From: Paenibacillus sp. J5C2022
GTDB lineage: Bacteria; Bacillota; Bacilli; Paenibacillales; Paenibacillaceae
NCBI RefSeq assembly: GCF_025567625.1
Contig: NZ_JAOQJC010000006.1
Coordinates: 62,001-126,000 of the forward strand
Direction: 5' to 3'
DNA: 64,000 bases
Under the pieces are notes generated by a model, which saw nothing but the letters and a program-made list of their open reading frames with translations, was not told where the DNA came from and ran no database searches. This document shows positions 58,260 through 64,000 of the stretch, in pieces (within the stretch, counting starts at the first letter, position 1; each line of letters begins with the position of its first letter). A program made the position numbers and the translations under genes.

Positions 58260-60767
58260 CTATTTATTCGAGATTTGGAATTGACCGTATTTTTTCGTCC
58301 CAAGCAGGCGCTTATAGCCGTCAATCTCTTCATAAACGCTCACACTGTAACCGCCGTACATCATATTGGCAAGTTGCGTTCCTTGAATAGGAACAATGAG
58401 TTCATTATCCTCTCCGACTTCTAATCCTTCACCCGATTCCGGTTCGATCGCCACTGAAGTGCCATATGAATGCGATCCGTTAGTTACCTCAAAGTAAAGC
58501 TTCTTCTCTTGTTCGTTCACATCATAAGCTCCAGATTGGAACAATGTATAGTTAAATTGCAGTTTCACATTGGATACATCGATAAGCATCGTATTAAGCT
58601 TATGAAGGGTGAACTCATACGGCTCCAGCTTCAAATCATGCAGAACATCTTGTACCGGATTGTCAATCTTCGGCAGGTTGAATGCACTGGCCGAGATGAA
58701 GCTGTCTGGCGTCCCTTCCGGAGTACTGTATTTTCCGTCTTGAACCGCTTCACCGATCAGTAATTGTGTATCGCCATCGTCCACAAACGTTTTTGGCACT
58801 GGAGCCATGACCGAAATTATCGCACTGCCGTCCGGCTTGATACGCGTTTTTACATTAGCCAGCTCTGCATCAATGAATTGTCCATCTCCAGTTTTAAAGT
58901 AAGCTTTCAGCGCTGGAAGAGTGCTGTAACGCGTTTCTTCATTGGTGTACTTGAACTCGGCATACAACATGTCGTTATCTTTGCCTTCGAACAAGAAGTA
59001 GTTCATGAAGTCAACCGCTGCTCTTCTGCCAATCGAATCGATCTTATACTTGTCTAGCGGGCCAACTTCCGCTATATCGTTCACCTCATCAAATTTGAAC
59101 AATCCGATGCTTTGCTTCGACTTCTCATTCACTTCGTCAGATAGATTAACGCTCACTTCATTGAACTGATACGTATAAGGCACCTTCGTCGAAATGACAT
59201 AACGTGCAGACTTCTTCGGTCCAATAATACCTTCACTGTTTAGCTCAATAAGCTGTACATTTTCTTTGTTGATCAACAGACCATTCAAGCGCAAGATTGC
59301 ATCCAACTGGGGAATAGCTTGATATTCCTTCCCGATATTTTCAATATCCACGTGAATATTGAGAATATCCTGATTCCCCCATGGCAATCTTTCTACTTTC
59401 TCAATATCCACCTCATATATTCCTTTATCGGATTTATATGATTTTTTCGTTACACCTTCCATTTCCTCAAGCTTGGATAGTTTAAAGGCAGCTACGACAT
59501 ACTCGTATGAATTCGTCTCGCTTTTTGGCTGCTTGACGAGCAATGTCAGTCCTTCCTTCACCTTATCGGGAATGGCAGCTTGCAGAACTAGCTCTTGTCC
59601 GACTCCTGGAACCAATTGCGAAGCAGATTCCGTATCGCCTGCCGATATTGGATATCTGGTTCCGCCTGCTGTCATCAGTTCGTATTTATATCCCGGCAGA
59701 TCAACAGCTTCCTGCCCTTTATTTAACCAATTTGTCGTTAAAATAATTTCATTTTGTGAACCATTCTGATAATTGTATACATTTGCTATTGAAGCCTCAA
59801 CAGGAATGCTATCGATCGTAAGTTTTGCGACAGCTTTTTCATCAACAACGAAATCGCTCTGTTGGCCCCATCCAATATTGTAAATGCCAATCGGCATTTC
59901 CACTTTACTTTCGGAATCTATCGTTGTGACTAAAATTTGCGAGCTTGTTAAATCTATCGAATTTTTAAGCGACGTGCGTAAGGAGCAAGCAGCCTTTTCC
60001 CCTGCCGCCAAATTGGGTTCTCCCACTTTCTCAGCAGCAAGCTTCACGACCAGCCCTTTACTCGTTTTCAAATAAAACTGATAATCCGGGAGTGTATATT
60101 CATACATCCCCTGGTTTTCCATTTGGAATGCAATCTGAATTTGGTTGTAATCCCCCATCGTGAATTTCGAACCAGCGTTCAAAAACGTCTTAATTTTGTG
60201 ATTGTCTCGCGTATCGACATAATAAGCATTTTGCGGTACGGCATTTGCATAGTTTGTTACTTTGGCTTGACCAATGACTCGTGTGTAATTCGGCAAGGAA
60301 AAGTCCCACTTCACAACCTTGAACAGCAAATCGGAATAGCTCAAAGATGAATTAATATCGGAGTAAAATACAAAGTCTCTCGATGTTTTTGCTGATACGA
60401 TTGTCGATTTATTCTCTCCGGACAGCTGTTTAACAGGATATTTAGCACCTGAACCTGAGTGCAGCTCGACCCAATAATCCATGAAATTAAGGCTCGTATT
60501 GTCGCCATTATGTACAGTTAACGTATAAAACACTCGTTTTTGGCTGCTGTTATATTGAAAGTAGATATCCTTAATTTTGATATAGCTATTGGAAGAAAGC
60601 TTAAACGTTTTAAAATCAGCACCTTTAAATGCTGTCATCTTGTTCGTCTGCGCTTGCGTCGCAGCTGGCTTTGCTTGGTCGGCTGAGGCCAGCGGTACAT
60701 TCACGGTCGATATCGCTACGCTGGAAGCAATCATAATCGATGCCGACACTTTAATCGTTCTTTTCAT
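58260..60767 (-). CDS. Large exported protein of unknown function
   Basis: The 835-aa protein has a signal peptide (KVSASIMIASSVAISTVNVPLASA) and otherwise looks like a chain of beta-sandwich modules with repeated patterns of the kind YxLTVHNGDNTSLNFMDYWVELHSG and LTTNWLNKGQEAVDLPGYKYEL, about 120-150 residues each. These resemble generic bacterial Ig-like/CARDB-type modules; no family name can be given. There is no SLH or LPXTG anchor. The ATG follows GGAGAGACGATAC. With the membrane protein encoded 2 bp downstream it may form an envelope complex. The neighbouring S-layer gene suggests surface display. Confidence 0.78.
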   Translation of the reverse strand: MKRTIKVSASIMIASSVAISTVNVPLASADQAKPAATQAQTNKMTAFKGADFKTFKLSSNSYIKIKDIYFQYNSSQKRVFYTLTVHNGDNTSLNFMDYWVELHSGSGAKYPVKQLSGENKSTIVSAKTSRDFVFYSDINSSLSYSDLLFKVVKWDFSLPNYTRVIGQAKVTNYANAVPQNAYYVDTRDNHKIKTFLNAGSKFTMGDYNQIQIAFQMENQGMYEYTLPDYQFYLKTSKGLVVKLAAEKVGEPNLAAGEKAACSLRTSLKNSIDLTSSQILVTTIDSESKVEMPIGIYNIGWGQQSDFVVDEKAVAKLTIDSIPVEASIANVYNYQNGSQNEIILTTNWLNKGQEAVDLPGYKYELMTAGGTRYPISAGDTESASQLVPGVGQELVLQAAIPDKVKEGLTLLVKQPKSETNSYEYVVAAFKLSKLEEMEGVTKKSYKSDKGIYEVDIEKVERLPWGNQDILNIHVDIENIGKEYQAIPQLDAILRLNGLLINKENVQLIELNSEGIIGPKKSARYVISTKVPYTYQFNEVSVNLSDEVNEKSKQSIGLFKFDEVNDIAEVGPLDKYKIDSIGRRAAVDFMNYFLFEGKDNDMLYAEFKYTNEETRYSTLPALKAYFKTGDGQFIDAELANVKTRIKPDGSAIISVMAPVPKTFVDDGDTQLLIGEAVQDGKYSTPEGTPDSFISASAFNLPKIDNPVQDVLHDLKLEPYEFTLHKLNTMLIDVSNVKLQFNYTLFQSGAYDVNEQEKKLYFEVTNGSHSYGTSVAIEPESGEGLEVGEDNELIVPIQGTQLANMMYGGYSVSVYEEIDGYKRLLGTKKYGQFQISNK

Positions 60768-60850
60768 GTATCGTCTCTCCTTTGAAAGTATCGTTACATA
60801 ATTAGACGCTTCAATCTCTAATTTGTTTCAGGTTCGAGGTGAAATAGCAA

Positions 60851-60886
60851 TAAAAAAAGAACCTCCCGAATTATCGGGAGGTTCTT
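60851..60886 (-). terminator. Terminator of the S-layer protein gene
   Basis: AGAACCTCCCGATAA-TTCGGGAGGTTCT followed by seven Ts on the minus strand, about 15 bp after the stop. The stem has CCTCCCGA/TCGGGAGG. Confidence 0.9.
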
Positions 60887-60901
60887 GGTTATAGCTTACA
60901 A

Positions 60902-63745
60902 TTAGCTGTTAGCTACAACTTTAACAGAGTAGTTCTCTCCACTCGATCTGGAGATAAATCTTACAGAATAGCTGTCACCTGCTTCAACATTGGTAATCGA
61001 AACATTTTGTACAGTTTCACCATTGTTGTTAACAACCATGTTTGGAGCTGTTACATTATCAAGATTCGTCACTGTAGCAGTGAATTGACCCATATTAGCA
61101 GCAGTCATTACTACACCGAATTGATCCTTAACTTCTACAGTAGCAAATACTTGGCTAAGGTTTGCAACATTTGCAGATGGACCTTGAACTACTCCATCAG
61201 CTGCTGTCAGGCTGCCTGCATCTTTTTGTCCGAAAGTCTTAGGCACCAAAGCCTCGTCAGTTACAGTAATATTGTTCACAATGTTTTCACCTGTTGCCAG
61301 AATAGTTACATTGAAAGTGCCGTGTAACTTACCGTTGTTCCAGCTGTAAGTGGAACCTGCTACAGTTGCATTAGTTGCAGAAATCTTGTTCGTACCTTGA
61401 TCGTAAGTCAATGGAGCTGTAACTGTAACACTATATGCAGATGTAGGAAGTGTTACAGACTCACTGCTATTGATTTTACCTTTAACTTCAACTTTTTTGT
61501 CATGAGCAGATGTTTTATTGCTGATCATGTCAATTGCAGTTACTTCGTAAGAGTCGATTGCTGAGTTATCAACTACTTTGAATGTGAAGTTGTCAAGTGT
61601 AGAAATCACTTTTTCAGGAGTAGTGCCTACAGCAAGTTTAATCAGTTCAACTTTAACACGCTCGCTACCTTTAGCAGCTGCTGTCAGAGTAAGAGAATCG
61701 CCACTTACATTCAGTGTACCGAAACCAGTTACTACATTTGGAGTACCGTCAGCAGCAGATACAACTGCTTTGTATCCACCAGCACCCAGCAAATCAGCAA
61801 GCTTCATGTCACGACCAAATTGGTCTTTTACGATGATGTGTTTAGGCTCAACTGTTACAGTAGCGTCAACCATCATGTTTTTATTAACATCCAATTTGGA
61901 AACCGATTCAGCAACGCCTGCGTCTTCAACATTAATTGACAATTGAGAGTTGTTAGGCGTGCCAGTTACAAAAGAAGTCAATACAACATAACCTTTTGTG
62001 CTAGGAGCAGTCCACTCAATATAAGCTTCTTTAGTGGAATAGTTTTGTTTCAAAGTAACGGCGCTGCCGGCGGTTGCATTAAGGGTAAGCTTACCACTCA
62101 GCTCACTGTACTTCTTCAGCTGTTCGCCATTTTGATCGTATGCAGTGAAAGGAATCTTCACAGTCTGACTAGCAGATACAGTCTTATCAGGTGCTTCCAG
62201 AGTAAATGTTGTCAAAGTAGCAGCCTTTTTGACAGGAACTTCAATCGTATCTACTTTACCGCCAAACAATGTTTGAACGCGAACTGTGTTTGTACCTTCG
62301 AACACAAGCGTTCCGTTTTGTGGTGCTGTCAAAGGAATACCAATCTTGTCGTTGTTTGGACCTTGACCATCCAGCGCTTGATCTTTGTCAATCATGAACA
62401 GCATTGGGTTTTCAACAGATGCGAATACGCCTGCTTTGAATTGATCAAGTGTAACAGAGTTGCCGTATTGGTCTTTAGCGTCGACCAGAACAACGAAGTC
62501 AGGGAAGTTAGAATTAGTCATCAATTCTTTTCCATCTTGGTGGTACACTTCCAGGATTTCCACGCTGTCAACCATCGCTTGACGGTCAACTGTGAAAGTT
62601 TGGGAAGCAGTTACACCATAAGAGCTCAAGTTTAGAATTGCATTTACATATACTGTTTCACCGAAGTAGAAATTGCTGTTTTGGCTGCCCGATGACAGCG
62701 TCAGAACACCATTGCTAGTCGATGTAGTCACGCCGGATTTGCCGACTTGGAAAGTCAACGAACCGCCGCTTGTTTTAGTTACATCTTCTTCGAATTGGTT
62801 GATGATTTTATAGCCAACACTTACTTTACCATAGTCAGCTTCGTTTGTTTGAGATCCTGTTACAGTACCAAGAGCCAGTTTGTCGCTTGTGAACTTGATC
62901 TCAGTAACTTTCTCATCTTCAGCAGTGAACTCGGATACGAGATCATCAGAACCAACGCCAGTAACTGTTACTGTAGTTTCACCAGCACGCAGCTTGGAAG
63001 AAAGTTCAAGCTCAGCAGCTTTTTTATCTTCAGAGAAAGAAGTTTTTACTACATCACGTGTAGATGCACCGTTTTTAACAGCGAACTTCACTTTGGACTC
63101 GTCAACAGGCTTGTTGAACTTCACGGAGATTTTCTTAACGCCTGCTTGCTCAGCATCAACTGCTGGGCCTTCAACCAGACCAAGAAGCTCTTCCAGAGTC
63201 TCACCGTTTTCGCCTACTTCAGTTTTCAGAGCAGTTACGATACCAGTGTAAGTTTCGCCGCGAAGCGCGTTAGCGTCGAAGTCAGTGTCTTCAGTTGCGA
63301 AGCCAAGAGCAATCGCATCTGCTTCAACTTCTTCGTATTTCGCTTCTGGATTAAGTACGCGAATCAACAGTGCCAAGAAGTCGCGAGTTTCCAGCTCATC
63401 GCCAAAACCGAATTTAGTTTCGGATTTGCCGTTAACCAGACCTTGCTCAACTGCCCAAGAGATGTAACCGTCGTAGTAAGAGTCAGTTACGTCCTCGAAG
63501 CTGTGAGACTTCTCAGTGTCTTTCGCTTCAGCTTCTTCACCCACCAGACGGGAAAGAAGAACGACCATATCTTGACGCTTCCAAGTTTGATCTTCTTTCA
63601 GATCGCCATCTTGGTTACCTTTAATAACGCCAAGCTCTTGCAAATATTCGCCAGCAGGAACTTCAGTTTCTGCAGCGGATGCTACAGCTGCGAACATGGA
63701 GAAGACCATGCAGATCGCAACTAACAGTGATAAACTTTTCTTCAT
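60902..63745 (-). CDS. S-layer protein with N-terminal SLH domains
   Basis: The 947-aa protein has a signal peptide (KKSLSLLVAICMVFSMFAAVASA). About three SLH-type segments follow to about residue 170 (GEYLQELGVIKGNQDGDLKEDQTWKRQDMVVLLSRL, FEDVTDSYYDGYISWAVEQGLVNGKSETKFG). The rest is a long Val/Thr/Lys-rich beta region (KISVKFNKPVDESKVKFAVKNG; TFTLEAPDKTVSASQTVKIPF). Composition and size fit a major surface-layer protein. I give the ATG at 63745 (after GGAGGAG), but an in-frame ATG at 63823 with a stronger AAGGGGGTG would add 26 residues before the signal peptide. A 200-nt leader and a good promoter suggest high expression. Confidence 0.9.
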   Translation of the reverse strand: MKKSLSLLVAICMVFSMFAAVASAAETEVPAGEYLQELGVIKGNQDGDLKEDQTWKRQDMVVLLSRLVGEEAEAKDTEKSHSFEDVTDSYYDGYISWAVEQGLVNGKSETKFGFGDELETRDFLALLIRVLNPEAKYEEVEADAIALGFATEDTDFDANALRGETYTGIVTALKTEVGENGETLEELLGLVEGPAVDAEQAGVKKISVKFNKPVDESKVKFAVKNGASTRDVVKTSFSEDKKAAELELSSKLRAGETTVTVTGVGSDDLVSEFTAEDEKVTEIKFTSDKLALGTVTGSQTNEADYGKVSVGYKIINQFEEDVTKTSGGSLTFQVGKSGVTTSTSNGVLTLSSGSQNSNFYFGETVYVNAILNLSSYGVTASQTFTVDRQAMVDSVEILEVYHQDGKELMTNSNFPDFVVLVDAKDQYGNSVTLDQFKAGVFASVENPMLFMIDKDQALDGQGPNNDKIGIPLTAPQNGTLVFEGTNTVRVQTLFGGKVDTIEVPVKKAATLTTFTLEAPDKTVSASQTVKIPFTAYDQNGEQLKKYSELSGKLTLNATAGSAVTLKQNYSTKEAYIEWTAPSTKGYVVLTSFVTGTPNNSQLSINVEDAGVAESVSKLDVNKNMMVDATVTVEPKHIIVKDQFGRDMKLADLLGAGGYKAVVSAADGTPNVVTGFGTLNVSGDSLTLTAAAKGSERVKVELIKLAVGTTPEKVISTLDNFTFKVVDNSAIDSYEVTAIDMISNKTSAHDKKVEVKGKINSSESVTLPTSAYSVTVTAPLTYDQGTNKISATNATVAGSTYSWNNGKLHGTFNVTILATGENIVNNITVTDEALVPKTFGQKDAGSLTAADGVVQGPSANVANLSQVFATVEVKDQFGVVMTAANMGQFTATVTNLDNVTAPNMVVNNNGETVQNVSITNVEAGDSYSVRFISRSSGENYSVKVVANS

Positions 63746-63963
63746 AACCTTTTTTTCTCCTCCTCTAAATTGCTTCGGTTGTTGAGAGTTTTGTTTGGAT
63801 AATGAATTGCTCGTTTCCCCCATAGCCGATTCACCCCCTTCCCAGAGTAGAGCACTAATGTATAAATGATGTCTACGTACATGGTTAACCCTTTGTAAGC
63901 TCATGTAGTAGAAACTCGTAAACCATGAAAGAATAGATGCTAGATTGGCCGCATCACTATAAC

Positions 63964-63992
63964 ATTATACAATGGGCTACCCATACCGTAAA
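63964..63992 (-). promoter_or_regulatory. Sigma-A promoter of the S-layer protein gene
   Basis: TTTACG (63987-63992), 17 bp, TATAAT (63964-63969) on the minus strand, about 210 nt before the preferred start codon. A long leader is common for stable S-layer messages. Confidence 0.7.
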
Positions 63993-64000
63993 GAGGAAGT

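Noticed and set aside
1..64000. CRISPR arrays, rRNA or tRNA genes, complete insertion sequences
   Set aside because: No regularly spaced direct repeats with unique spacers, no rRNA-like segments, no tRNA cloverleaf and no transposase gene were recognised by eye. The only regular array is the coding repeat at 45695-46174.

Overview
The window looks like chromosomal DNA of a spore-forming, flagellated, naturally Gram-positive Firmicute, most likely Paenibacillus or a close relative. The evidence is the Bacillales gene orders (argC-J-B-D-F-G-H; secA-prfB; comFA-comFC-yvyF-flgM-flgN-flgK-flgL-DUF6470-fliW-csrA-hag-flaG-fliD-fliS-fliT; degS-degU), an alpha/beta-type spore protein, S-layer (SLH) proteins, and an LplABC-type sugar importer paired with a membrane AraC regulator. 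Nearly every gene is on the minus strand. The one convincing plus-strand gene encodes an LPXTG surface protein. No rRNA, tRNA, CRISPR array or intact insertion sequence was seen.

Layout by region. 1-475: start of a probable glycoside hydrolase running off the window. 476-1424: about 950 bp without a gene, holding several families of short repeats. 1425-9830: a complete ornithine-to-arginine operon behind a palindromic arg-box-like promoter. 10175-20054: a minus-strand cluster, read in order, of three left-handed beta-helix acyltransferases interleaved with a helical toroid-like protein, two LplB/LplC permeases, a two-TM AraC regulator, a lipoprotein solute-binding protein and a beta-helix (pectate-lyase-superfamily-like) protein. 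This is the least familiar part of the window and may be an undescribed polysaccharide uptake or modification locus. 20240-24500: a sugar catabolic operon (DhnA-type aldolase, Gfo/Idh dehydrogenase, PfkB kinase, DeoR regulator). 24586-30571: a YitT membrane protein, prfB with its programmed frameshift, secA, hpf and a cold-shock gene. 30625-44212: the late flagellar and competence block. 44259-48371: a small membrane protein, the LPXTG repeat protein, and degU/degS. 48437-63992: a cell-surface region with a phosphodiester glycosidase-like protein, two SLH proteins and two unknown exported proteins, with metK and a spore protein gene among them.

Regulatory structure is unusually readable. The hag leader has two GGA-loop hairpins fitting CsrA sites, next to csrA and fliW. 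A sigma-D promoter for flgM shares its -10 with the 5' arm of the yvyF terminator. prfB carries a canonical RF2 frameshift site. The arg, hpf, csp, metK and S-layer genes have good sigma-A promoters. All assignments come from reading sequence and translated motifs; no database search was possible.
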